NCBI GenBank assembly: GCA_905372495.1
Contig: CAJPPG010000003.1
Span: 1-52,637 of the forward strand
DNA from: Candidatus Saccharimonadota bacterium
GTDB taxonomy: Bacteria > Patescibacteriota > Saccharimonadia > Saccharimonadales > Saccharimonadaceae
Direction of reading: 5' to 3'
Length of the DNA: 52,637 bases
Shown here: positions 42,001 through 48,585 of the stretch, one piece after another
How positions within the stretch are numbered: the first letter of the stretch is position 1
Layout: each line of letters begins with the position of its first letter
Program-made: the position numbers and the translations under genes
Notes under the pieces: model-generated
Told to the model about the DNA's origin: nothing
The model's database searches: none
The model's input: the letters and a program-made list of their open reading frames with translations, nothing else

Positions 42001-43004
42001 AGCAGGCTACAGCTTATTTGTCTGACTATGCTCGCCAAAATATGTCTTATAGCGATGCTCTAGAAAATCTTGCAAGAATGCAGAATGAAGGTTATGGTGA
42101 AAATGAGGAAGAAAATCATCAACGTGATCTTCAAATGCGTGCCCTTCAACGCTATATTCTCAAAACAAAAGATGGACAAAAAGCTTATGAAAAGTACCTC
42201 CAGACTGGAACGTATGAGGATAGTAATGGTCAAACTATATCTGTTAATTCTAGCGAACGCTCGCGCGCTGTTCTTGCGAGGGACTATATGTCTAATAATT
42301 CTGATCTTAAAGATAAATATGGAATTACTTATCAACAAATGCAGAGTATGCAAGGATCGGGTGCTATTACTGAATTGAGTACCTCGACTACTGGACCAAT
42401 AGCCCTGAAAGGTTCTCGCAATAAAGCAACAAATAAGTTTATTGAAACTATGGATTCTAAAGATATTAAAGGAATTAGCAAGAATGATGCTGCTGAGATA
42501 AGCAAAGCTAGGGCAAGCGGTTTAATTTCAGCGCCAGCTAATCAAAACTTAGATACTATTGTGCAGAGTGCTGTTAGGAGTCTTGAAAATGATCCAACTC
42601 AAGTCGGCGAGCTTAATGATAACGCGCGTGATCTTATTACAAATGTTTCTGGTACTAATGTAAATAACCTTGGCAATCGTGTAATGGAGATCCGTGATAA
42701 TAATGGCCAGGTTACTCAGACTATAAGTTGGAGTAAAAATGGAGTTGGCAACAATGGTGGCAACAACGGCGGCAACAATGGTGGCAACAACGGCGGCAAC
42801 AATGGTGGTAACAATGGTGGCAACAACGGTGGCAACGGTAACAACGGCGGCAACGGAAGCAATGGTGGTAACGGCAACAACGGTGGTAATGGTAATGGTG
42901 GTAACAACGGCGGTGGTAACGGCAACGGCGGCGGCAACGGCAATGGTGGCGGTAACGGTGGTAACGGTGGTAACGGTAATGGTGGTGGCGGTCCAACCCC
43001 GTAG
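39051..43004 (+). CDS. Giant VirB6/TrbL-like membrane protein with Gly-Asn repeat tail
   Basis: 1317 residues. N-terminal signal or anchor helix (about 13-33), then about 560 residues of extracytoplasmic sequence with many Cys, unknown fold. From about 565 to 870 lies a multi-helix membrane core (MYKAWSLFRNMANIAFVIALLFVIFSQ, LLPKLIVTAIIVNFSYIICGIVVDLSNIIGN, MIIVMIVTSPIAFVLYALP, FRGLLFLYPVYCLMVGGGFM), the arrangement of VirB6/TrbL type IV secretion proteins common in CPR bacteria. A cytosolic helical part (about 880-1230) and a (GGNN)-type repeat (1232-1316) end the protein. Codon use changes along the gene: AT-rich at both ends, core-like (CTC, CGT, GCC) in the membrane core. No VirB4, VirD4 or other secretion gene is in the window. 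Confidence 0.65.
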   Translation: MKALINKSKSKRLITLSIVVVLLFQLILASVVNINFSEDVHAEALSPKDTLLLKVLKAGFKKCIDGGVLSKKDIKDSNISENILFNTNTPIYVNDKTVLLPLKYGSGNTIKDGDISCKQLFTGYYDSNNSFNTFSALGGKNNIPSNGSVAEKNSLIEALGYTTSDRGNAQLYCAALNYTATEAGGTGNTRTTNSVCVNIVDGKITPSQGKKITSSDVVIKNTKSDEYISLSIDPSYKKFKVTMDLSKFSNASSCMFTSTDIFTSENLDKYIGQTPETFFSKFFGDIESKQILNKAKSSGGYQGVGQVDSGLCFSDPFPKVLGVKSVVTNSTGSVDTGSSVNAGAGTELNNSITKDYTYGGSPNYDKIMKYYLPSYPVPSAGSTPGSLDYELYGGSSSATQTSGFTAVERAYNWYYVLHDVFDAISVDTSIGCSTSRPSNGAYLQYLKKSESDPNKTEVQYCPMNESVLELKANDILMDKSTNGKGVVNAADRISDTIKPQTAREILDNLNSINLASVCAADSSFALCKATPIDCKTDPSKEGCKELAGDNASEKEDGANGESATCFANAGALGWMICPLMYTLRDAVQGIFNEFVEPLIRVDKSIVTNLAQNNDSSAMYKAWSLFRNMANIAFVIALLFVIFSQVTGFGIDNYGIKRLLPKLIVTAIIVNFSYIICGIVVDLSNIIGNSVKNIFENAASGLTASAGVGSDGVGAGGATLGVAAAVAGIVALVGAGATLVGAAGNGGLLALILPVLGLAASAFLAGFFALLMLGARQAMIIVMIVTSPIAFVLYALPNTNALFKKWVSLFRGLLFLYPVYCLMVGGGFMAARLIVMSASGVFIQLVAGFISIAPYFAVPTMTRNALKGFDAVANGVAQLQSRANGGMQLANKKIMNSGAVKASAENYELGKQAKFAKKYAGYTQEQLARMKPGERRRLMNAVGVLGKDAHQVATIGAVMSQYKHDTSDAGMARTANTAMDKVDEEQATAYLSDYARQNMSYSDALENLARMQNEGYGENEEENHQRDLQMRALQRYILKTKDGQKAYEKYLQTGTYEDSNGQTISVNSSERSRAVLARDYMSNNSDLKDKYGITYQQMQSMQGSGAITELSTSTTGPIALKGSRNKATNKFIETMDSKDIKGISKNDAAEISKARASGLISAPANQNLDTIVQSAVRSLENDPTQVGELNDNARDLITNVSGTNVNNLGNRVMEIRDNNGQVTQTISWSKNGVGNNGGNNGGNNGGNNGGNNGGNNGGNNGGNGNNGGNGSNGGNGNNGGNGNGGNNGGGNGNGGGNGNGGGNGGNGGNGNGGGGPTP
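42746..42990 (+). repeat. Coding minisatellite GGNN/GNGG in the VirB6-like gene
   Basis: About 245 bp of 6- and 12-bp units (GGTGGCAACAAC and variants). In-frame changes in copy number would lengthen or shorten the tail without frameshift. Confidence 0.9.
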
Positions 43005-43022
43005 CATTACTCACTTAAGTCT

Positions 43023-43052
43023 AAAAAATATGAGCTTACGCTCATATTTTTT
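43023..43052. terminator. Bidirectional terminator between the VirB6-like gene and folD
   Basis: 13-bp stem 43023-43035 / 43040-43052 with TTAC loop; A- and T-runs on either side. Confidence 0.85.
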
Positions 43053-43096
43053 ATCTGATTCCTTTAATATAAACAATAAAATCAAAGGTAGTTAAA

Positions 43097-43912
43097 TTAA
43101 TTTTGATGCTGGGTTCTTTCAGCCGCCATCAATACATTTTCAAACAATACCCCGACCGTCAATGGCCCCACGCCCCCAATTTTTGGTGTGATTGCAGAAA
43201 TATCTGTTCTCTCGCGAATTTCATCTGAGATGTCTCCGACCAGTCTTCCGCCCTCACTTGCCGTCCCGGCATCCACAATCACCGCTCCGCTTCGGATCAT
43301 TTCGTCTGTAATTAAATCTGGCGCACCAGTTGCTGTTACAATTACATCATAATCTCGTAACTTAGAAAAATCTGAGCCACGGTGAAAAACTTCGACATTC
43401 AATCCTGAATTCCTCCACATTGAAGCTAGTGGCCTGCCAACCAGTCTCCCCCTACCGACAATGGCAATCTTTTTCTGCTTTAGGTCAATATTATAACCGG
43501 TCAAAAGCCAGTTAATTGCCGTTGCTGTCGCACTATCAAAATCTCCTTGTCCAGAGAGCCCGTCCACATCCTTCTCCGGTGCAATCTCGCTTAGTACTTC
43601 TTCGGTTATTTCAGAATTCATTAGTGGTAGCTGGACAATAATCCCGGAGACAGTCTCATCCTCATTGGCTCCGCGAATCGCTTGTTTTAATGCTTCGGCT
43701 GTCGGTTCAACCTTAAGGTCAACCACCTCAACTCCAATATCCTCCCCGTATCGACATTTCAGTCCCACATATTTAGTAATCACCGGATTATCCGAATCGC
43801 GCACAATCACTAGCTTCGCACGTTTCTTGTTACTTCTCAAAGCTTGCACGAGGTGCGCCTGCCGCTCTTTAACGAACCCCACCAATTCTCGGCCGTTTAA
43901 TTCTTTCACCAT
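43097..43912 (-). CDS. folD: Bifunctional methylenetetrahydrofolate dehydrogenase/cyclohydrolase FolD
   Basis: 271 residues. Catalytic region ITKYVGLKCRYGEDIGVE with the Tyr...Lys pair, GIIVQLPLM (family signature), PEKDVDGLS, then the Rossmann part IAIVGRGRLVGRPLASM and the C-terminal PKIGGVGPLTVGVLFENVL. It interconverts 5,10-methylene- and 10-formyl-tetrahydrofolate. The start codon is 10 nt from the murB stop, so murB-folD form an operon. AGGAAC upstream is a weak ribosome binding site, consistent with translational coupling. Confidence 0.95.
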   Translation of the reverse strand: MVKELNGRELVGFVKERQAHLVQALRSNKKRAKLVIVRDSDNPVITKYVGLKCRYGEDIGVEVVDLKVEPTAEALKQAIRGANEDETVSGIIVQLPLMNSEITEEVLSEIAPEKDVDGLSGQGDFDSATATAINWLLTGYNIDLKQKKIAIVGRGRLVGRPLASMWRNSGLNVEVFHRGSDFSKLRDYDVIVTATGAPDLITDEMIRSGAVIVDAGTASEGGRLVGDISDEIRERTDISAITPKIGGVGPLTVGVLFENVLMAAERTQHQN

Positions 43913-43921
43913 GCGCTGTTC

Positions 43922-44992
43922 CTAAGCCTCAATCTCATCTGGTTCTTGTTCGATTTTAAAACCAAATTTATCAAACACAATTTTTGCAATTTCTTCACGT
44001 GCTGCCGCAAGATCTGCGTATGACTTGGCAGACTCATTAATTAAGATCAATGCTGCCTTCTCGCTCACCTTCATACCGTGGAAAACCTTACCCTTTAGTC
44101 CGGCTTCCTCAATCAGCCAACCGGAGTTTACAAGATTTGTCCGCTTTTCAGGAGAATCTGGCCCCACTTCTTTAGCATTTCGCCAAACTTGTATTCCACG
44201 CGCCTCAGCTTCGTCGGCCTCCTCGTCAGTCAAATACACATTTTTAAAGAAACTTCCTGCACTCGCAATTTTTTCTGGGTCTGGTAATTTGCTATTGCGT
44301 ACTTCCTTAACCATTCTTGCAATATTTAGTGGTGAAAAGTCAGTCTCTCCGTGCTCATCAACATAGGCCTGAAGGGAACGATAGAATGGAGGATTCAGCT
44401 GACCTTTTTTAACACGCACCGTTGTTGAATAGATAAAGAAGCGCCCCACATTTTCACCTGAGTTAAAAATTGATTTGCGGTAACTCATCTTCATCTCGCT
44501 AGCTGGTATAACCACAAATTTTTCAAGCTTAGTATCGTAAGCCTCCACGGAGACAATCACCTGAGTCACTTCTTGGCCATAAGCTCCAATATTCTGTACT
44601 GGTGCCGCACCAGCGGTTCCAGGAATGCCAGCCATTGCCTCAATTCCCGAGTAGCCTCGTTCAGACACGAAGGTTACAAGATTATCCCACTGTTCGCCGC
44701 CATAAGCCTTAAAATATGCCACCCCTTCTTTTTCTTCTTCGCCGGCTGGTGTTTCTATTTGGGAAATTCCCATAATGCGATCAAGAATAATTACCCCCTC
44801 AAACCCTGCATCTTTGGAAAAGGTGTTTGCTCCGCCCCCTAATATCCAGACTGGCAAATTCCTTTCCTTAGCAAATTTATAAGCTTCTAGAATATCTTCT
44901 TTTTTAGTCACCGTAATTACAAACTTTGCTGGACCGCCAATGCGCATCGTTACTAGGTTTTTAATCATCACATTCTCTTCAATTTTTAACAT
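43922..44992 (-). CDS. murB: UDP-N-acetylenolpyruvoylglucosamine reductase MurB
   Basis: 356 residues. FAD-binding part NLVTMRIGGPAKFVITVTKKEDI and VWILGGGANTF, then EAMAGIPGTAGAAPVQNIGAYGQEV; catalytic YRKSIF and GSFFKN (Ser as proton donor), and GWLIEEAGLKG...HGMKVSEKAALILIN at the C-terminus. It reduces UDP-GlcNAc-enolpyruvate to UDP-MurNAc with NADPH, the second committed step of peptidoglycan synthesis, and so fits with the class A PBP at 20.7 kb. GAAAGGA precedes the ATG. Confidence 0.95.
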   Translation of the reverse strand: MLKIEENVMIKNLVTMRIGGPAKFVITVTKKEDILEAYKFAKERNLPVWILGGGANTFSKDAGFEGVIILDRIMGISQIETPAGEEEKEGVAYFKAYGGEQWDNLVTFVSERGYSGIEAMAGIPGTAGAAPVQNIGAYGQEVTQVIVSVEAYDTKLEKFVVIPASEMKMSYRKSIFNSGENVGRFFIYSTTVRVKKGQLNPPFYRSLQAYVDEHGETDFSPLNIARMVKEVRNSKLPDPEKIASAGSFFKNVYLTDEEADEAEARGIQVWRNAKEVGPDSPEKRTNLVNSGWLIEEAGLKGKVFHGMKVSEKAALILINESAKSYADLAAAREEIAKIVFDKFGFKIEQEPDEIEA

Positions 44993-45091
44993 TTTTTCCT
45001 TTCATAACCATGCTTTACAAGTTGGTATTAATACCTAATTTTAACATATTACAGGATTGTAGAGGAAGTTTAGTATAAAATCCACGATTAT

Positions 45092-45119
45092 TGACAACAG
45101 TAAAAATAATTATATAATA
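45092..45119 (+). promoter_or_regulatory. Promoter of the 45357 gene
   Basis: TTGACA at 45092-45097, 16 nt, TATAAT at 45114-45119. Confidence 0.75.
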
Positions 45120-45356
45120 TATAAATATAGTGTTACTACGTACCTTTATTTTTGATTAAATTCTAAGGAAATCCAAATATTTTATAAGCGAAGGCTCTCG
45201 CCGCTCCCTATTTTCACTCTTGGATAGTAGTTAGGTTATTAAGAAACCAGATTAATTAGTTAACTACTGTCCAAGAATTTTCTTGGCTAGTAATTAGAGT
45301 ATGGGGAAACCTCATCGCAAGCCACGGGCTCTAATTTAACCCAGAAAGGGGAATCT
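45120..45356 (+). promoter_or_regulatory. Long structured leader of the 45357 gene
   Basis: About 235 nt without ORF. A 15-bp hairpin pairs CTTGGATAGTAGTTA (near 45220) with TAACTACTGTCCAAG (near 45260), the only change being a G-U pair. Farther on AATTAGAG / CTCTAATT enclose ATGGGG-AAA-CCTCAT, and AAAGGGG is the ribosome binding site. Could be a riboswitch or a protein-binding leader. Confidence 0.5.
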
Positions 45357-45932
45357 ATGAAGTTAGAAAAAACTAACATTGAGGGAGTTAAGTATGTGGT
45401 AGATGGCAGACCGCACCCGATTGCTATTTACACCACAGCCGGCGAGAAGTTTTATTGTGTTGGCGATCGTATTTCGATTAGGTCATATCACAAGAGGAAG
45501 GAGGATTCACAATGTAGCACACCAAGGCCGTATACTGATGGGGCGATTTCTCGAATCAATCGTTGTGACGATGATCAGTTCTTTGTTATTACTTTAAATA
45601 ATGGCAGGGAAATCACTTTAAGCCTCAAGAAGATTAAGAAGGTCACGAGCTGTAGTGAGTGTTTTCGCATTCGAGCTCAGCTCTATCTGAAACTATCTGA
45701 ATGGCAGGTCGAGGTTGATGACCTAAAACGACAATTTAATGCCATCGCCAGTAAAAAGGCCTGGTCGACTTTATTTACCATCGACCAGATTGTGGGATTG
45801 TATTACAAGATTCTCAAGCTTAAATGTGTGGATTACGGTCAGTGGGATATTCCTGAATGTAGGAATATGTATGATGGCGCTTATAATGACATTAGTTGGG
45901 CGTATCATAATATGACTTACTGCCTATCATAA
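45357..45932 (+). CDS. Orphan protein with possible N-terminal beta-barrel domain
   Basis: 191 residues, not recognised. The first 100 residues look like a small beta-barrel (GEKFYCVGDRISIRSYHKRKE, DGAISRINRCDDDQFFVITLNNGREITLSLKKIKKV), and the rest is helical (WQVEVDDLKRQFNAIASKKAW). Four or five Cys. No export signal. AAAGGGG ribosome binding site and long structured leader. The 3' end carries a 22-bp tandem repeat across the stop codon, and the frame after the second copy would continue YHNMTHGLSELIHG, so the present C-terminus may be a truncation. Confidence 0.55.
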   Translation: MKLEKTNIEGVKYVVDGRPHPIAIYTTAGEKFYCVGDRISIRSYHKRKEDSQCSTPRPYTDGAISRINRCDDDQFFVITLNNGREITLSLKKIKKVTSCSECFRIRAQLYLKLSEWQVEVDDLKRQFNAIASKKAWSTLFTIDQIVGLYYKILKLKCVDYGQWDIPECRNMYDGAYNDISWAYHNMTYCLS

Positions 45933-45946
45933 TATGACGCATGGCC
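45903..45946 (+). repeat. 22-bp tandem repeat across the 3' end of the 45357 gene
   Basis: TATCATAATATGAC occurs at 45903 and again at 45925, each followed by a partly conserved octamer ending in GCC or GGCC. Confidence 0.75.
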
Positions 45947-46000
45947 TATCTGAATTGATTCACGGTTATAACATGGCTCACGGAATTTAATTGAAGCTCA

Positions 46001-46023
46001 CCTCGGTCCTGGACCGGGGTTTT
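46001..46023 (+). terminator. Terminator of the 45357 gene
   Basis: CCTCGGTC / GACCGGGG stem, 3-nt loop, TTTT. Confidence 0.8.
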
Positions 46024-46051
46024 GTATAGACTAGTCAGTATGACTACTTTA

Positions 46052-46060
46052 TGTTAAAAT
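46052..46060 (+). promoter_or_regulatory. Extended -10 of the basic peptide gene
   Basis: TGTTAAAAT, 24 nt before the ATG at 46085; GAAAGG lies 6 nt before the ATG. Confidence 0.6.
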
Positions 46061-46084
46061 ATAACAGATTAAAGAAAGGCTAAT

Positions 46085-46174
46085 ATGGCAGTTAAGAAAA
46101 AGAAGATTGTGATTTCCAAGCTTAATCGTAACAATAACCATAAGCACAGTGAGAAACGCAAACACAACAAATAA
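46085..46174 (+). CDS. 29-residue highly basic peptide
   Basis: Begins MAVKKKKIVISKLN and ends KHSEKRKHNK: 12 Lys/Arg and three or more His in 29 residues, no acidic run. It has its own extended -10, a GAAAGG ribosome binding site at the right distance, and a terminator whose stem starts in the stop codon, so it is very probably a real gene although shorter than usual annotation limits. Composition suggests an RNA- or ribosome-binding peptide; the family is not recognised. Confidence 0.65.
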   Translation: MAVKKKKIVISKLNRNNNHKHSEKRKHNK

Positions 46175-46197
46175 GTTCCCGGTTGGGGGACTTTTTT
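46173..46197 (+). terminator. Terminator of the basic peptide gene
   Basis: AAGTTCCC / GGGGACTT stem, 5-nt loop, TTTTTT. Confidence 0.85.
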
Positions 46198-46221
46198 GTT
46201 GTGAGTAGCTAATTTGCGGCT

Positions 46222-46313
46222 CTATAACCTCAAGTATTATTTATTCTTTTCAGCAAAGTCATAGTGCTGTTTAAGCGCAAAGCCATGCTCTATAGTCTCA
46301 AGTATTATTTATT
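46222..46313. repeat. Direct repeat at the 3' end of the methyltransferase gene
   Basis: CTCAAGTATTATTTATT occurs at about 46229-46245 and 46297-46313 within about 29-bp near-identical blocks 68 bp apart. One block holds the last codons and stop of the methyltransferase. Confidence 0.75.
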
Positions 46314-46844
46314 TTTTCCAACAGATACCTTGTAGAGGTAGAACGAAGAATATGTTTTTTCGTATTTTTTACCGGATACTTCGAAACCGTTTGAAATGAA
46401 ATAGAGATCTTTGTTTAATCTTTTTGCTTCTGACTCGATCTTTTGATAGATCTTATTAATGTCTCTTGAGTCGCTAAAAGTGTAGACTACGGTTATTTCT
46501 GGCGGGAAGGGAAAGTCCAGATAGTTACGACACACCACCTTAGTTTTTGATTTTAATTTACGCAACCTAATACGCGACAAGAATGAAAATACTGGGTGCA
46601 GTTCGATGCCGATGGCTTGCGCGTCAAATCCGGCGGCAACTTTTAAGACGATTCCATCACCGGAGCCCATATCAATCAGTAGGTCTTTCTTGGATAGTGG
46701 ATAGAGTTTTTTAAACATTTTTGTTAATTCGCTCGATAGGCTGGGTACATATGGTGCGCCAAAGAAGACTGTAACGCCAAAAATGATGACAATCGTCATG
46801 ATGATAAAGATGATTGTTTGTGTTAATCGAAAAAAGTCATCCAT
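46305..46844 (-). CDS. Membrane-anchored SAM methyltransferase (FAM173/ATPSCKMT-like)
   Basis: 179 residues. One N-terminal membrane helix (about 8-28), an amphipathic link (YVPSLSSELTKMFKKLYPLSKK), then the SAM-binding motif LLIDMGSGDGIVLKVAAGFDAQAIGIELHP, a post-I acid (E or D), and NYLDFPFP. This matches small membrane-bound methyltransferases of the FAM173 group, which methylate lysine in ATP synthase c-subunits in eukaryotes; the bacterial substrate is unknown. Leaderless start with TAGAAT 6 nt upstream. Partial copies of both its 5' and 3' regions lie outside the gene. Confidence 0.7.
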   Translation of the reverse strand: MDDFFRLTQTIIFIIMTIVIIFGVTVFFGAPYVPSLSSELTKMFKKLYPLSKKDLLIDMGSGDGIVLKVAAGFDAQAIGIELHPVFSFLSRIRLRKLKSKTKVVCRNYLDFPFPPEITVVYTFSDSRDINKIYQKIESEAKRLNKDLYFISNGFEVSGKKYEKTYSSFYLYKVSVGKNK

Positions 46845-46949
46845 AATTCTATTCTATCTTATTTTTGTAAAACTAGAGTAATTCGAAAAAGTTATCTATA
46901 ATTTTATTCCATATTATTTCTATTCCATCTTATTTTTGTAAAACTAAGA
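46826..46949. repeat. Partial duplication of the methyltransferase promoter and start
   Basis: The block from the first codons through the -10 to TTTTTGTAAAACTA (46826-46875) recurs at 46881-46945 with an insertion of about 14 nt and the ATG changed to ATA. Confidence 0.7.
46851..46856 (-). promoter_or_regulatory. Leaderless promoter of the methyltransferase
   Basis: TAGAAT, 6 nt, ATG at 46844; no TG extension. Confidence 0.5.
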
Positions 46950-46975
46950 CAAGATGTGGTAAACTTGAACCAGTT

Positions 46976-47052
46976 GCACCCGTAGCTCAGTGGATTAGAG
47001 CATCTGTCTTCGGAACAGAGGGTCGTGGGTTCGAGTCCCTCCGGGTGTACCA
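46976..47052 (+). tRNA. tRNA-Arg (UCG)
   Basis: Acceptor GCACCCG / CGGGTGT, anticodon stem TCTGT / ACAGA with loop CTTCGGA (anticodon TCG), T-arm GTGGG-TTCGAGT-CCCTC, CCA encoded. Confidence 0.95.
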
Positions 47053-47112
47053 TTGTTCCAAGATGGAATTTTTTTAGGGTATCCGATCCATTATAGGAGT
47101 CGGTTCTAATCA

Positions 47113-47226
47113 TCATTTTAATTTAGCAGTTTCAGAGACTGCTTTTTTGATTGGAACTAGGAATTCATTTGGAGTAAACTCTACAATTCTACCAGAAAGT
47201 ATAAGCTCAATACCTAGTGCTTTCAT
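47113..47226 (-). pseudogene. Short ORF, probable C-terminal fragment
   Basis: 37 codons on the minus strand (MKALGIELILSGRIVEF ... KKAVSETAKLK), with a terminator hairpin inside its 3' end and stops just upstream in frame. Protein-like, but no promoter or ribosome binding site. It could be the last piece of a lost gene or a fortuitous ORF. The rest of 47053-47346 shows nothing else. Confidence 0.25.
47125..47148 (+). terminator. Terminator downstream of tRNA-Arg
   Basis: AGCAGT / ACTGCT stem, 7-nt loop, TTTTTT. Confidence 0.6.
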
Positions 47227-47346
47227 TGCATATTGTTTCTACTCTATCAAAGTGGCTACTCGTCAAAATGAAACGATGAAGTTTTTTATAAAGTCCTAGA
47301 GCAAGTCTAGAATTTCCGTAAATATTCAGCGGATATGTAAAGTATG

Positions 47347-48195
47347 CTAATTAATGGTAAAAACTGGCTTCTTCTTTGCAGTTCTAGGCATAGAAGCCCC
47401 ATTTTCTGTGAGTTTCCTTGCAATTCGAAAACCCTCTCTGGCCAATGAGTAGATTGTATTATTTCCACGAGAAGATGGTTTTGAAGTTAATAGATTGTGG
47501 CCCACTAAATCATCAAGGACGGCTATGATTTCCGTAGAAGAAAGGTCTTTAAAGGTGTCGTCAATCACTATTTTTTCACCAGTTCCATATAGTCGAATAT
47601 TTATGTCATTCAGAGTAGGAACAACTAGTAACTGATTGCATCCAATATGATTATTAAACATCGCTAAGATTAACATAGCTTCGATTGGCTCTATTCCAAG
47701 TTCTGTCAATTGCGATTCGGCGATTTTCTTAAGATATTCTTGCAATATCTCAACGAAGCCATTTTTGAGTCTAGCCTCTTTTTTGTGTGAGAATTTCAAT
47801 GATCTGTGATGGTTAATATCAAAAGGTAATTCTTCAACTTTGCCACTCTCCTCATTGAAGACTAAGATTATTCGTTCCCAACCCAGAGCACCGACTGCCA
47901 GACCTAATTCATATGCTACATTTTGATTTATGTATTTGCGGCCATCTTTTCCCTCGTCGACCAAGGAAATATCTGCTACGAAGATGCTGCAATTACGAAT
48001 TTTGGCCTCTATGGTTGTAGTTATATCAACGGCACCGATTGCTCCGCGAGTGTCACTATCAAAAATAGGTATATCTGTTTTTACGTCATCAATGACATTA
48101 GCAATACCTTCGATTGCCTCTTTCAGATTTTTCTGTATGGTTTGGCGAGTTTTTTCATCATTGCTCTGCCAGCAGTAAAATACGGCTCTATTCAT
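47347..48195 (-). CDS. TIR-like / nucleotide-binding protein with C-terminal winged helix
   Basis: 282 residues. The N-terminal 150 residues begin VFYCWQSNDEKTRQTI and contain IFVADISLV, NVAYELGLAVGALGWERIILVFNE and ELPFDINHHRSLKFS, the pattern of TIR-like or deoxyribosyltransferase-like Rossmann proteins that often occur in defence loci. An acid in YELG may be catalytic, as in NAD-cleaving TIR domains, but this is not certain. A linker helix leads to a winged-helix-like domain (about 210-265, LSSTEIIAVLDDLVGHNLL). Leaderless start. The gene is alone, flanked by tRNA-Arg and tRNA-Lys. Confidence 0.55.
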   Translation of the reverse strand: MNRAVFYCWQSNDEKTRQTIQKNLKEAIEGIANVIDDVKTDIPIFDSDTRGAIGAVDITTTIEAKIRNCSIFVADISLVDEGKDGRKYINQNVAYELGLAVGALGWERIILVFNEESGKVEELPFDINHHRSLKFSHKKEARLKNGFVEILQEYLKKIAESQLTELGIEPIEAMLILAMFNNHIGCNQLLVVPTLNDINIRLYGTGEKIVIDDTFKDLSSTEIIAVLDDLVGHNLLTSKPSSRGNNTIYSLAREGFRIARKLTENGASMPRTAKKKPVFTIN

Positions 48196-48201
48196 ATCTC
48201 A

Positions 48202-48207
48202 ATTATA
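48202..48207 (-). promoter_or_regulatory. Leaderless promoter of the TIR-like gene
   Basis: TATAAT, 6 nt, ATG at 48195. The rest of 48208-48476 holds no feature I can support. Confidence 0.7.
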
Positions 48208-48476
48208 CCTTATCGGTGAGGACTATTCAGATATAATGGAAACAACATCCATCTATATTTAATAAAAATCTGATATTAATTGTAGTAGGTGCAGTTTCTT
48301 GGTGCCTAGTAATAATATTGGAAGTTTAATGGCTTTTTAGACATCAGTGTACCTACAATTATGGTTTTAACTTCACGAACACAGCTGTAATAGATTGGCG
48401 CGAGCTGGTTTTTGTGATATCAATATAGAATTTTTATGGACAAATCCGCGAAAAAGTGGTAGGATATTTAGGAGTC

Positions 48477-48553
48477 GGGCCGGTAGCTCAGCAGGTTAGA
48501 GCACGAGCCTCTTAAGCTTGGTGTCGTGGGTTCGAGTCCCACCCGGCTCACCA
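48477..48553 (+). tRNA. tRNA-Lys (CUU)
   Basis: Acceptor GGGCCGG / CCGGCTC, anticodon stem CGAGC / GCTTG with loop CTCTTAA (anticodon CTT), T-arm GTGGG-TTCGAGT-CCCAC, CCA encoded. Confidence 0.95.
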
Positions 48554-48585
48554 TAATATAATTCAGCCATAATCTGGCCCTAAAA

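Noticed and set aside
42549..43014. Long minus-strand ORFs opposite the Gly-Asn repeats
   Set aside because: They are shadows of the repeat (poly-Pro/Leu, Thr/Val or His/Arg translations) without ribosome binding sites.
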